Positions 35,051-47,000 of a stretch of DNA of 64,000 nucleotides are shown one piece after another. The stretch is taken from positions 372,001 to 436,000 of the forward strand of contig JADKIZ010000001.1 of NCBI GenBank assembly GCA_016722445.1. The letters run 5' to 3'. Made by a program: the position numbers and the translations under genes. The notes under the pieces were generated by a model. The model had not been told where the DNA came from and did not search any database. It worked only from the letters and a program-made list of their open reading frames with translations. Position 1 is the first letter of the stretch, and every line of letters starts with the position of its first letter. Source of the stretch: Flavobacteriales bacterium. GTDB taxonomy: Bacteria; Bacteroidota; Bacteroidia; Flavobacteriales_D; Sanyastnellaceae.

Positions 35051-36805
35051 ATGCACCGTACACACACATGCGGCGAATTACGCCTGACAGATAAAGATCA
35101 AAAAGTAACCCTAAGCGGATGGGTACAACGCAGCCGCGACAAAGGAGGTATGCTTTGGATTGATTTACGTGATCGATATGGCATTACCCAGCTCTTTTTT
35201 GAAGAAGGAAAAACAGAGGCATCCATTCTAGAGACCGCACGTAGTGTAGGTCGCGAGTATGTTATCAAAGCTACTGGAAAAGTCATCGAGAGATTTTCTA
35301 AAAACGACAATCTACCAACCGGTGATATTGAGATACAGGTAGAAACTCTGGAAATTCTCAATGCATCAAAGACACCACCTTTTACCATAGAAGATGAGAG
35401 TGATGGTGGAGATGATTTGCGCATGCAATGGAGGTATCTAGATCTCCGGAGAAATCCATTGCGCAACAATTTGATGCTGCGACATCGCATGGGTATAGAA
35501 ACCCGCAAATACCTCGATTCGATGCAGTTCATGGAAATCGAAACGCCGTATTTGATCAAGAGCACTCCTGAAGGGGCCAGGGATTTTGTGGTTCCATCCA
35601 GGATGAATCCGGGTCAGTTCTATGCGCTACCTCAATCGCCTCAGACTTTCAAACAAATTTTGATGGTAGCCGGTTACGATCGTTATTATCAAATCGTGCG
35701 TTGTTTTCGTGATGAAGATTTGCGTGCAGATCGTCAGCCGGAATTCACGCAGATTGACTGTGAAATGGCATTCGTTGAGCAGGAAGATATTTTAAATACG
35801 TTTGAAGGTTTGGTGCGCCATCTCTTCAAAACAGTAAAAGGCGTAGACATTGCGGAAGTTCCAAGAATGACATACGATGAAGCCATGAGGCTTTATGGCA
35901 GTGATAAGCCGGATGTAAGATTTGACATGGCATTTCAGGACTTGAATGCTTTGATGAAAGGAAAAGGATTTGCCATTTTCGATGGCGCAGAAACAGTGTT
36001 GGGAATTGTTGCAGCTGGATGTGCATCTTACACACGAAAACAAGTTGACGAGTTGACCGATTGGGTGAAACGACCACAGATCGGCGCCAAAGGATTAGTG
36101 TATTGTATGTGCAATGAAGACGGCACTTACAAGTCATCTGTAGATAAATTCTACTCTCAGGAAGACTGGCAGCAAATCGCATCACAAACTGGTGCGAACA
36201 AAGGCGACCTTATCCTCATATTATCTGGAGAATTACATAGTACACGCAAACAATTGGGCGAACTTCGATTGCTAATGGGAAGCCGACTTGGCTTGCGCAA
36301 TCCCGAGGTATTTAAACCACTTTGGGTCGTTGATTTTCCGTTGGTTGAATGGATTGAAGAAGAAAAACGTTGGTTTGCTATGCACCATCCGTTCACTGCA
36401 CCGAAGCCTGAGCATTTCAGTTTACTCGAAACCTCTCCGGGTGATGCACGTGCCAATGCATACGACTTTGTACTCAATGGCGTGGAAATTGGAGGTGGTT
36501 CAATCCGAATTCACGATCGGAATATTCAATCCAAAATGTTCAATTTGCTCGGATTTACCCCGGAAGAAGCACAAAAACAATTCGGCTTTTTACTGAATGC
36601 CTTTGAATACGGTGCGCCTCCACACGGAGGCATTGCATTTGGTTTCGACAGGTTTTGTGCCTTGTTTGGTGGGGCAGATAACATCAGAGATTTTATCGCA
36701 TTCCCTAAAAACAACAGTGGTCGAGATGTCATGATCGATGCACCGGGTACAATAGATCAAAAGCAACTCGATGAATTGAGTATTGGTCTACAAATCAAAT
36801 CCTGA
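35051..36805 (+). CDS. aspS: Aspartyl-tRNA synthetase
   Basis: Class II aminoacyl-tRNA synthetase charging tRNA-Asp. 584 residues from 35051 (MHRTHTCGEL, the usual family start); an upstream ATG at 35009 adds 14 residues without similarity. An OB-fold anticodon-binding domain (KVTLSGWVQRSRDKGGMLW) comes first. Class II motif 2 follows (YYQIVRCFRDEDLRADRQPE), then the bacterial GAD insertion (about 290-420) and motif 3 (HGGIAFGFDRFCALFGG). A near-match promoter box, TATCTTCG, lies at 35025-35032. The stop overlaps the next start (TGATG). Confidence 0.97.
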   Translation: MHRTHTCGELRLTDKDQKVTLSGWVQRSRDKGGMLWIDLRDRYGITQLFFEEGKTEASILETARSVGREYVIKATGKVIERFSKNDNLPTGDIEIQVETLEILNASKTPPFTIEDESDGGDDLRMQWRYLDLRRNPLRNNLMLRHRMGIETRKYLDSMQFMEIETPYLIKSTPEGARDFVVPSRMNPGQFYALPQSPQTFKQILMVAGYDRYYQIVRCFRDEDLRADRQPEFTQIDCEMAFVEQEDILNTFEGLVRHLFKTVKGVDIAEVPRMTYDEAMRLYGSDKPDVRFDMAFQDLNALMKGKGFAIFDGAETVLGIVAAGCASYTRKQVDELTDWVKRPQIGAKGLVYCMCNEDGTYKSSVDKFYSQEDWQQIASQTGANKGDLILILSGELHSTRKQLGELRLLMGSRLGLRNPEVFKPLWVVDFPLVEWIEEEKRWFAMHHPFTAPKPEHFSLLETSPGDARANAYDFVLNGVEIGGGSIRIHDRNIQSKMFNLLGFTPEEAQKQFGFLLNAFEYGAPPHGGIAFGFDRFCALFGGADNIRDFIAFPKNNSGRDVMIDAPGTIDQKQLDELSIGLQIKS

Positions 36806-38211
36806 TGATGAAACAAATCACCACCATACTTGCCATCCTGATTCTTTTCCTTTTTCCATTTCTGACAAATGCTCAGGGTGGTAAAATGACAACAACCCTC
36901 AAAGGCGAATTGGCCAATGCGCAGAAAGACTTTTTCTTGTTAAAACACCAAGGAAGAGCGGATACTGTAAAGTTCGGAAAGGACGATAAATTCGAAGTGT
37001 TGATTGAACAAAACACGGGTAATTATTTCATGCTGGAGCATGGCAGGCAAGCACTTGAAATTTACCTGCTACCAGCTGATGAATTCTCCATTTCACTGAA
37101 TGCAACAAATTTTACCGATGCCAAAAACTTGACGGGAGCCAGCGCTCCTTATTGTCAATATCTGCTCAATAAACAGAAAGACGATAAGACCGACAACTTT
37201 AAGCTTCAACCATTCAAAACGGGTGTTTTGGACCCTTCTATCTTGTACAACAAACGCGATTCTATTCGCATGGCGCGAATTGCATTGTTGACCAAAGCAT
37301 CATCGGATCAAAAATTCATCAAAGCTTTTACAACCTTTGAGCAAAAGTCGTTCGATTATCAAATGGGTTTGGAGCTGATCAATTACAAGAACAATGCGGC
37401 AAAAAATGGCGTCACCAATTTTCCCGAGAACTTTACTCAATTCACTTCTAAACTAAATTTAGATGATGAGGAAATGGCATTCAACCATTACTTCAGACAG
37501 TTTGCGTTGAATGAAATTTCGGAGAAAGCTTTGACCAAATATTATCAGGGTACAGACAAACAAGTGATTCGATATTTTGAATTTTTTCTCGATGTGATTT
37601 GCGATAAAATCAAATCTGAAAAAGTCAAGAGTATTCTTATTTCTGACATGATGCCACAAGTAGCGAAAGATGCTGGTGTGGCGGATATGAGACCATTTGT
37701 AAGTAAACTCGAAAAATGCAGTTCAGATCAAAAATTAATTGCATCCGTTAAAAAATTAGCCGACCAGAATTTGGCGATTTACCCTGGACAACCTGCACCG
37801 AATGCCGCCTTTTATGATGCCAATGGAAACAAATCGAAAATCAGCGATTATAAAGGCAAAGTCCTTTACATAGATACCTGGGCTACTTGGTGTGGGCCAT
37901 GCAAACGAGAAATTCCTCACCTCAAAAAATTAGAAGAAGAGTTTCATGGAAAGAACGTGGTATTCATCAGCGTTTCTACAGACAAAGACATCAACGCATG
38001 GAAATCGTTCATCGCAAAAGAACAAATGGGCGGATTACAACTCCACCAAAGTGACAACTTCGAAGAGACCATCAGCAAGCTGTATTTGGTGAACTCCATA
38101 CCTCGATTCATCATCATAGATGAATCAGGTAAGATTGTCAGTGCAGATGGACCGCGGCCATCCAGCGGTGAAGAAATCAGAAATCTGTTAAATGGTTTGT
38201 TGGCAGATTGA
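36805..38211 (+). CDS. TlpA-like thioredoxin-domain protein
   Basis: 468 residues, exported thiol-disulfide protein. Signal peptide (ILAILILFLFPFLTNAQ), then a DUF4369-type beta domain (about 28-110: LKGELANAQKDFFLLKHQG) and a helical middle. The C-terminal thioredoxin fold starts at about 325 with the active site WATWCGPCKREIPHL. It probably reduces or shuffles disulfides in the periplasm or outer-membrane proteins. It starts within the aspS stop codon (a second ATG follows at 36808), so the two are co-transcribed. Confidence 0.88.
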   Translation: MMKQITTILAILILFLFPFLTNAQGGKMTTTLKGELANAQKDFFLLKHQGRADTVKFGKDDKFEVLIEQNTGNYFMLEHGRQALEIYLLPADEFSISLNATNFTDAKNLTGASAPYCQYLLNKQKDDKTDNFKLQPFKTGVLDPSILYNKRDSIRMARIALLTKASSDQKFIKAFTTFEQKSFDYQMGLELINYKNNAAKNGVTNFPENFTQFTSKLNLDDEEMAFNHYFRQFALNEISEKALTKYYQGTDKQVIRYFEFFLDVICDKIKSEKVKSILISDMMPQVAKDAGVADMRPFVSKLEKCSSDQKLIASVKKLADQNLAIYPGQPAPNAAFYDANGNKSKISDYKGKVLYIDTWATWCGPCKREIPHLKKLEEEFHGKNVVFISVSTDKDINAWKSFIAKEQMGGLQLHQSDNFEETISKLYLVNSIPRFIIIDESGKIVSADGPRPSSGEEIRNLLNGLLAD

Positions 38212-38251
38212 GGGATAACCTCGATCAATCACTTTCCATTCGATATTCATC

Positions 38252-38259
38252 TAAATTTG
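38252..38259 (+). promoter_or_regulatory. -7 box of the bacilliredoxin promoter
   Basis: TAAATTTG, a perfect TAnnTTTG. The about 50-nt leader to the ATG at 38312 contains a small hairpin (CAACG-AATTAT-CGTTG with an outer CATC/GATG pairing, about 38261-38289). Confidence 0.4.
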
Positions 38260-38311
38260 CATCGTTGCAACGAATTATCGTTGTGATGAAAAATCAAAAT
38301 CTATATATATC

Positions 38312-38725
38312 ATGTATCCACCAGAATTAGTTGCCCCAATGAGAGCCGAACTAGATCAGATCGGTTTTGAAGAATTGTTGACACCAGATGCAGTAGACCA
38401 GGCAGTAAATAGTCAGGGAACCGTATTGGTGGTTTTGAATTCCGTGTGTGGTTGTGCTGCGGGTAGCATGAGGCCGGGTGTCAGGAAAGCTATCCAGAAT
38501 TCGGATAAACTTCCCGCAAAACTCACCACTTCATTTGCTGGAGTTGATCGCGATGCTGTAGAGCGCGCCCGCAAATACATGCTGCCATATCCCCCATCCT
38601 CTCCAAGTATTGCATTGTTCAAAGATGGCAAACTCATGCACATGGTAGAAAGACATCATATCGAAGGTCGCACTGCAGATATGATTGCTGATCACCTGAA
38701 AACAGCATTTGAAGAATACTGTTAA
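38312..38725 (+). CDS. BrxA/BrxB family bacilliredoxin
   Basis: Thioredoxin-fold protein of 137 residues that removes bacillithiol from, or otherwise reduces, oxidised proteins in the family's known members. The CGC active-site motif is visible (NSVCGCAAGSMRP), as is the cis-Pro region (LPYPPSSPSIALF) and the C-terminal HMVERHHIEGRTADMIA. Whether this organism makes bacillithiol is not shown here. Monocistronic, with its own promoter and terminator. Confidence 0.92.
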   Translation: MYPPELVAPMRAELDQIGFEELLTPDAVDQAVNSQGTVLVVLNSVCGCAAGSMRPGVRKAIQNSDKLPAKLTTSFAGVDRDAVERARKYMLPYPPSSPSIALFKDGKLMHMVERHHIEGRTADMIADHLKTAFEEYC

Positions 38726-38740
38726 GTTATTTCATAAAAT

Positions 38741-38775
38741 AAAAAAGCCATCCACCTCAAGCGGATGGCTTTTTT
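38741..38775 (+). terminator. Terminator of the bacilliredoxin gene
   Basis: AAAAAAGCCATCC, loop, GGATGGCTTTTTT: a symmetric stem whose right arm ends in a T-run, 15 bp after the stop codon. Confidence 0.9.
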
Positions 38776-38902
38776 GTTGTTATGACTGAAAACCGAATCA
38801 GCAGACTTTCATTTCATCACGTCGCAACATTCATTTTTAAGGCTTCAAGTTTCTTCAACAGAATATTTGTAGCAAGAAGAAAACTTCATCAACTTTACCA
38901 TC

Positions 38903-41900
38903 ATGTTGAGAACGGGGCATTATCGTATCCTGATGACGGGGCTTATGGTCTTTGTCTCGACATTTCTATTGAATGCCCAACATGGAAATGAGTGGATTGA
39001 TTATGCCCAGCAGTATTGGAAATTTCCGGTGAGTTCAAATGGTATCTATCGCATTTCTTATGGCGACCTAGCGGCAGGCGGAGTTTCTGTAAATACCATT
39101 GACCCTAAAAAAATTCGCATTTTCGGTCGAGGTCGTGAATGTCCCATTTATGTCGAAGGTGAATCAGATGGCATATTTCATCCGACGGATTTTATTGAGC
39201 TGTACGCTGAAAAAAACGACGGCTGGTTAGATAGTCTTGTCTACGAACAAAGTCAAAATCTCACCAATCCGGAATACAGTTTATTTAATGATACCGCACA
39301 CTATTTCCTGACCATTTCCAATCAAGATGGATTGAGAAGAACACAGAGCACCCTTACGAATTTCAGCGATTTTATTCCAAGGAATTATTGCCTACACAAG
39401 GAGACCAAAAGTTACCACGCTGAATACTTGTTGGGGTTGCAGGACATCAATGGAATTGGGCTTCCTGGCTATGATGTTGCTGAGGGATGGTTTGACACAA
39501 GATTTCCCAAAGGTGGAAGTCATCAGTGTGTTTTATCCACTGCTCATGCATATACTGGAAATGATGCTCCTGCGGCGCAAGTGAATACCAACGCTGCCAG
39601 CGCATCCATTGCGGTTGGCTTTCCGAACCACCATCTTCAGGTTGGTTGGGGTAATTCCTTACAGGTAGAAGTTGATACAAGTTACTACGGATATCAATTG
39701 ATACACTCCGCATTCACTATCCCGGCTTCGCAGTTGAACACAAGCACAACCATTGTTCACCAAAGCATTGACGACTTAGGAGTAGCCACAGATTACCATG
39801 CGGTGAGTTATGTGAGTATTGAATACGCGCATGATTTTTCATTCAACAACATCACCTCATTTCATTTTTCTCTTGAGCCGCAAAACGGAGAGTTGTATGC
39901 ATTGATTGAAATCAGCAATTTCAATTCAACTGAACCGAGACTTTTTGTATTGAATGATGGAGCGCGCATTGAAATACAAAACACATTAGATAATGGAATT
40001 TTGAAGGCCATCATACCCATGCAAGATTCAGGAAGAACGAACTTGTATTTATTGGATGGTGCACTTGAATACGGCCAAGTGCAGCTCAGTCCGGTGAGTC
40101 AATCCGGTTATTTTACAGATTATGCTGCCCAAGAAAATGAACATACCTTTCTGATCATCACACATCCACTTTTGATGAATTCTGCTCAGAGTTATGCAGC
40201 ATGGAGATCGAATGGCACCACACAATCACTGGTGGCCAATATTGAAGAATTGTATATGCAGTATGCTTATGGGATGTGGAAAAACCCCTTAGCGATCAGA
40301 AGATTTTGTCAAGATTTGATACAATCATGGAGCACACCTCCGGAACATTTGTTTATCATCGGAAAATCCATTCATGAGGCAGACTTTTCATTCACGAGTG
40401 GCGCGCGAAACAATCCGGACAAGTACATTCGAAATCTTGTGCCCACGTGGGGATATCCTGGAAGTGATGCGCTGTTTACTGCGGGTCTGAATGGCACATT
40501 GTATGAGGCAGCAATTCCAACGGGTAGACTTGCAGCACAGCAGGAAACCCAGGTTCTTGATTACCTGAACAAGGTGATAGAACATGAATCACAACCTCCT
40601 GCATTGTGGCAAAAAAACATCATGCATTTTGGTGGTGGGACCATTGCTTATGAGCAAGCGCTTTTCAGAAGCTATCTCGAAAACTACACTGAAATAGCCA
40701 CAGACACCAGTTTCGGCGGAGTTGTTTATCCGTTCTATAAAAACACCAGTGACCCGATTCAGATGAATGTTTCTGATTCGATACAATTGCTCATCAATGA
40801 AGGTGTGTCATTGATGACATTTTTCGGCCATGCCAGCAGCACTGGATTTGATCAGAACATTGATACACCACAGAGTTATAACAATCAAGGAAAGTATCCA
40901 CTTCTCATTGGCAATTCGTGTTACACCGGAAATATCCATTTGTCAGATTCACAAAGTGCGAGTGAAAATTTCGTACTGGTACCAGATCGAGGTATGATTG
41001 GTTTTTTGGCGAAGACTGATTTGGGAATTCCTGTTTATCTCAATTTGTTTACGGAAAATTTTACAAAGAAATCTTTCAGCACAATTATGGAAAAACCATT
41101 GGTGAATGCATGTCGCTGGCCATTCGCGATTTTCAGGTCGCCGATGACTTTTACAGAAAAAACGTAGCGCTCAATTTCACCTTACACGGAGACCCTGCAG
41201 TTCATTTGCATACACACGAAAAGCCAGATTATAGCATCACACCCGCTTCTATCAGTTTCGATCCACCAGACATTACAGCTTCACTCACTTCATTTGATGT
41301 AAAGATTGTTGTTGAAAATATTGGCAAAGCAACTCATGATGATGTCGGTATCGAGCTCATCAGACATTATCCGGATGGAACTGATTCCGTCTATGTTTTT
41401 GTTTTGAATGAGGTATTTCATCACGATACAGTCACCTTTCAGATTCCGAACAATACCAGCATTGCTGCAGGTGAAAACACGTTCGATGTCTACATCGACT
41501 ACCCGTTGAATGCAGTTGAAGAACTGGATGACATCTCCAATAACATCATTACAGGAAAATCCCTGCTGATCACAAGTGGCGATCTATTTCCTGTTGTGCC
41601 ATATCCTTTCGAAGTTGTCGCAAGCGACCAGGTGATTTTAAAAGCTTCAACAGGATTTGCGTTTGAGGAAGAGAGAAATTACATCATGCAGGCCGACACC
41701 ACCGATCAGTTCAACTCTCCTTTTCTCATGACGTTTCAAACGTCGCAGAGTGGTGGAGTGATCGAGTGGCCGTTAAATCTTACACTCCAAGATAGCACCG
41801 TAGTTTTTTGGCGTTGTAGCCGTGATAGTGTTTCACCAGAACAAACCTATCATTGGTACAACAGCAGTTTTCAATTTATAGAAGGAAAACAAGGTTGGGG

Positions 41901-43941
41901 ACAGGATCACTTCTTTCAGTTTCGAAATGATATTTTAACCAATACCATTCTCAACACCAATACAAGACTTTGGGAATTTGAACCCACTGTTGCACATCTG
42001 AAGTGTCAGGTCTATGGCGCGGCGAACAGCAACTATGAAGCATTGGCAACACGATATCAACTCAACCTGAATGTGCTTGAATATGGTGGATTCGGCTTTA
42101 ATGAACCAGCATTGATGGTTGCAGTGTTGGATAGTTCCACGTTTACACCTTGGGCAAGCAATTACAATGGATTAAATCCCGAACACGACTTTGGAAATAC
42201 ACTTGAGAGCGCTAATGCACGCGGCAGAGCGGAGAGGTATTTCATTTTTCAACAGAATGATCCGGCACAGCTCACAGCATTTGCCGACATGATGCAACAG
42301 ATACCAGACAGTCAGTATGTATTGGTTTATACCTGGCAGTTTGCACAAAAAAATCAATGGAACACCTACGCGCCAGAGATCAATGAATTCTTCGGAAACC
42401 TTGGTGCACAAGCGATCTCATCCTCACCCGATTCCATTCCTTTCATTGCATTTTTTAGAAAAGGCGATCCAGGTAGTTTAATTGAAATGGTTGGAGGAGC
42501 TTCATCAGATTACCTTGTTTTGGAAACTGATCTTATTGGTTCCATCGGACATTCCACTGTACTTGGGCCATTGATCGGACCTGCACAAACTTGGGGGTCC
42601 GCACATTGGAATTTTTCATCTTTGGAATCATTGCCGGGCGATCAAAGTGTTTTTCGATTGCACGGTATTGATGAACAAGGAGCAGATCACATGTTGTCGG
42701 AAATGAATCAATCCGGAGAAATCCTGGATCTGTCCACGATTGCTAACGCAGATCAATTTCCGTATCTGCGCTTAGAAGCAAAAATGGATGACGCCACGCA
42801 CTACACGTCACCGCAATTGGATCGATGGCACATACTGTATGAAAGGGCTCCTGAATGTGCGATCAATCCGCATGCAGGATTTTATCTTGAAACCGACTCT
42901 CTGGTGCAAGGTCAAAACATTCGTTTGGCCATAGCGATCGAAAACATCAGTGATTTGGATATGGATAGTTTGATGGTGAATTATCAATTGGAAGATGCGT
43001 CGAATCAATTGCATGATATCACCTATCCGCTTCAAGCTCCATTGCTTGCCGGAGAAATTCTATTTGACACTTTGGTGATTGACACAAAGGAGTATTCCGG
43101 AGATATCGTACTTCATATAGAAGCCAACCCATTCAATACAGATACCGGCCTTCCACATCAAAGAGAACAAAGTCACTTCAACAATCTAGCGAAGATCAAT
43201 TTGCATGTGGAAGAAGACAACATCAATCCCATATTGGATGTGACCTTTGATGGACAACACATTTTGCAAGGCGATATCATTTCAGTGACTCCACATATTG
43301 TGATCACCTTAGATGATGAAAATGAATATTTCATTATGAATGAGGAATCGGACACTTCCAATTTCAAGATTTTTATCACGGCACCAGGAGGTGAAATCAG
43401 TCAAGTCCACTTTTCTTCGCCAGAGTTGGAGTGGATTCCGGCATCAGCACCCAACAACAAATTCCGGATCGATTACACTCCCGCATTCCTGGAAGATGGT
43501 ACTTGGCGTCTTAGGGTTCAGGGCAGTGATAAAAGCGGCAATTTATCAGGCGCGTTGGACTATGAAATCGATTTTAATATTTTCAGTAGGCCTACCATTT
43601 CAGAGGTCATGAATTACCCCAACCCTTTTACAACTCGTACACAATTTGTCTTCACCCTAACCGGAACTACACCTCCTGATCAGATTAAGATTCAAATCAT
43701 GACCATCAGTGGTGAAATTGTACGGGAAATCACTCAGGATGAACTCGGTACACTTCGAATTGGCAGAAACCTGACTGATTTTTGGTGGGATGGCACGGAT
43801 GAGTTCGGAGACAGGCTTGCGAATGGGGTATATCTCTATCGCGTTCTGGCCAAAATCAATGGAGAACCATTGGAAATCAGTGAAACAACGGCTTCGAGAT
43901 TCTTCAACCATGGATTTGGCAAAATGTATTTGTTAAGGTAG
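38903..43941 (+). CDS. Giant C25-family cysteine peptidase, PorU2-like T9SS protein (one frameshift)
   Basis: About 1,679 residues once repaired. A signal peptide (MTGLMVFVSTFLLNAQ; start at 38903 or 38933) leads to a long N-terminal region and then the C25/gingipain catalytic core. The catalytic pair is H643 in LMTFFGHASSTG and C673 in LIGNSCYTGN. A CARDB-like domain follows (FDVKIVVENIGKATHDD), then beta-rich repeats and a FlgD-like C-terminal domain (NYPNPFTTRTQFVF, WDGTDEFGDRLANGVYLYRV). One base is missing at about 41083: adding an A gives STNYGKTIGECMSLAIRDF, a smooth C25 continuation. C25 proteins of this build include the T9SS sortase PorU and its longer relatives. This size and the CARDB insertion suit the longer PorU2-like type, an inference. 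Confidence 0.85.
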
Positions 43942-43985
43942 CAATAAGCTGATTGGTGTAAATCAGACACTTATTTAAGATTCGC

Positions 43986-44017
43986 TTGGTCGTTTGCCCG
44001 CACTTCCCTTATCTTTA
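43986..44017 (+). promoter_or_regulatory. Promoter of the 1,641-residue secreted protein
   Basis: TTG at 43986-43988, then TATCTTTA (one base from consensus) at 44010-44017 with 21 bp between. The leader to the ATG at 44080 is about 55 nt. Confidence 0.4.
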
Positions 44018-44079
44018 CCACCATGATGTGGCCTCTACCAAAGGCCATTGTAGCTTAAAACCGAATAACATTTTACGAG

Positions 44080-47000
44080 ATGAAAGTATCTAAACTCTTT
44101 CTGTGTGTCGCCTTATTGTCATTTACTGCAAAGTCATATGCCACTTGGGGGCCATGGGAGGCATTCATTGTAACGAGCCTCAATGGCGGATCGAACACTT
44201 ATTACGAAGCTGCCTACGATGGCACTGATGATGGTGCCGATTTCAACAACAACTATTTCGGTCGACTGACGAGTAGCAATACACTTGTGATCAAAGGTGG
44301 AGAAGTTAAAACCTTCAAAAACGGTAGCTCCAACGTATGCAATACCAACATGCACTATCGTGTCTATCGCACAGGAGATACGCCAGGATCATTCAGTAAC
44401 GTATCCATTCCATGGTCTTGTGATTTTCCTTGTGGCGGTTTATTTAGCGCAGGTGATCAAAAATGGAATACAACCTCAGGCACAACAGATGTTCTGAGTG
44501 GATTAACAGATCCAGGTACCTATGTACTTGAAGTTTATTGGGATGCATATGGTGACGATTCAAACCCATCATCATGCCCAAGTGGTTATTATAAAAACAT
44601 CCACAATGGTGGTATCAACTACAAAGCTTATTTTGAATTTGACACCAATGACTGTTTCGCCGATGGAGATTTCAGTAGTCCAACTTGGAATGGTGATACT
44701 GGCAACTATTCTATCATTAACAACAGCAACACTTCTGGACTTACTGGTTCAGAAAATATCCGCACTAGCACTATCCGTTTGAATGCTTCCGGATCAGGAA
44801 CACAGTCCATTAGCACACAGATCAGCTCTTGGCAGTCACAGCAGGAATGGTATTTCTGGTTAGGAAGAAATGGCAATGGCGGTGCTCCACAAGATTTTGA
44901 CAACTCAAATCAACAGGCAGTTTATCTGTTATCAACGACATCTGATCTCGAATCTGGTTCGTGCAATGGTTATAGAATTCTCATTGGTGAAGCAGGTACT
45001 TCCTACATCAAACTACAACGTATTGATTCAGGCGTGGCAACAACCATTTTTGTTTCATCAACCGGTATTCCAAATGGACTTACTGATTATGGAATCACAT
45101 TCAAAGTGGTGCGATCACAACTTGGTCAATGGACCATTCGTACCTCTGTGCTTCCAACCAACGCATTGACAACACAATCGACACCAACGCCGAATAGTGC
45201 GCCGGAAGACATTTCGACCATTACTACAGTGAATCATGGTTCAGTTACGGACAACACGTATGCACCTGCCACAAATAATTATTTTGGATTTCAGTCAATA
45301 CACGATAGCAGTACAGAAGGTGTGCAGGCCGCTGAGTTTGACAATTTCCGACTTGTTACTGCGCCACCAGACACCTACCTTCAAATTTCTGGAGCAATAA
45401 CAGGTTCAGTTGATGAAGATGTGGCCAACACGGGTAACTATGCCATCGCATTATCGCTGACCAATTCTTCAGCAAGTGTAACAACAGTTGATTTGGTGCT
45501 TACATCGGGATCCGCAGCACGTGCAGGTCGCGGCACCACCATCAATACGAATTACTCGCCAAGTTACACGACCATTACCGTAACCTGGCCTGCAAGTTCC
45601 ACAGCAACACAATATGTTTACATCGATCCGGATGACAATAGTGCATGTGATGATATCGCGACACTGGTTTTTCAGCTCCAGAATCCGACAGGGGGAACCA
45701 ATGTATTCGTTGGTCCGGCAGATACTTTTACCTTGAGTATTGTGGATGACAATACAGGATATGAAACACTACTGGATGAAGATTTCGAATCTGGTATTGG
45801 CAGCTGGACAACAACAGGTACATCTTGGGCAACCAGTTCTGTTTCGCCTATTGCAGACTCTTATTCTGCAAGGCACAGTACACAGGCAGTATCTGGAACA
45901 TCAAGTCTGGTAACAGCATTGGATGACGCTAACCTGACTGGAATCAGCACAACCTGGAGATTTGAAGTAAGCTTCGCAAATGATGCCACTGCCAATAACA
46001 ATTTCCAGTATTTCCTCACTGCCAATGAAACTGATCTTTACAGTGCGACTCTGGATGGATATGCGGTCGTAATTGATCAATCATCATTGCCATCCGTTTC
46101 TCCAAATGACTACATCAGACTCTATCGTGTGGACAATGGCGCATATGCATCAACACCTATCGTGAATAGCACGACAGATTGGATTACAAACGTGTCTGGT
46201 GGCAGCAGAGTTGGTTTCGAAGTATCTCTGGATGACGCCGGAACATGGACTTTAAAAGTCGATGCCAACGGTGGATTCGACGCATTGTCAACTTTGGGTA
46301 CGGGTACAGATTTAGGTGGAGGCGGAATTACATATCCATCATTTGACTACACCGGAATCAGATTTAAATATCTGCCCGCTGCTTCTGATCTTTTCCGAAT
46401 AGACGAGATCAGTATCGCACAACAAGGATGTAAAGAAATTTGGTATAGCCAAGGCAATGGCAATTCTGATGGCGCCATTTGGGATGATGTGGTATCAGGC
46501 ACCGGAGCAGCAGTTGTTTCCGGACGTTACGATCGCTTCGTGATTCAATCGGGTGATAATGTCACAGTGAATAACACTTGGCTCACTCGTTCTGTAGCAA
46601 TAGAAAACGGAGGAACATTAACTGGTGGAACAGGAAATCTCGTGATCTACGAAAGTTTCGCCAATGATGGCACATTCACTGCGAATACATCAACCGTTAC
46701 ATTCAAAGGTCAAGCTGCACAATCAATACTTGGTGCGAATAGCACAACCTTCCACAACATCACCGTTGACAATGATGGTTCAACAGTAACAGTGGTTACT
46801 GCCGCATCAGCAACAGGAGTTGTAGCCATGGAAGAAGGCACTTTGCAAACGGGTGATATACTCACACTTGTTTCCAACTCCTCTGGTTCAGCGTCGATCG
46901 GACAAATTAAAGCAGGAGCATCTGTTTCCGGTGAAGTAACTCTTCAGCGTTACATTCCATCCATCCCTTACATCTACGGTAACTGGGTGAATATTGGTTG

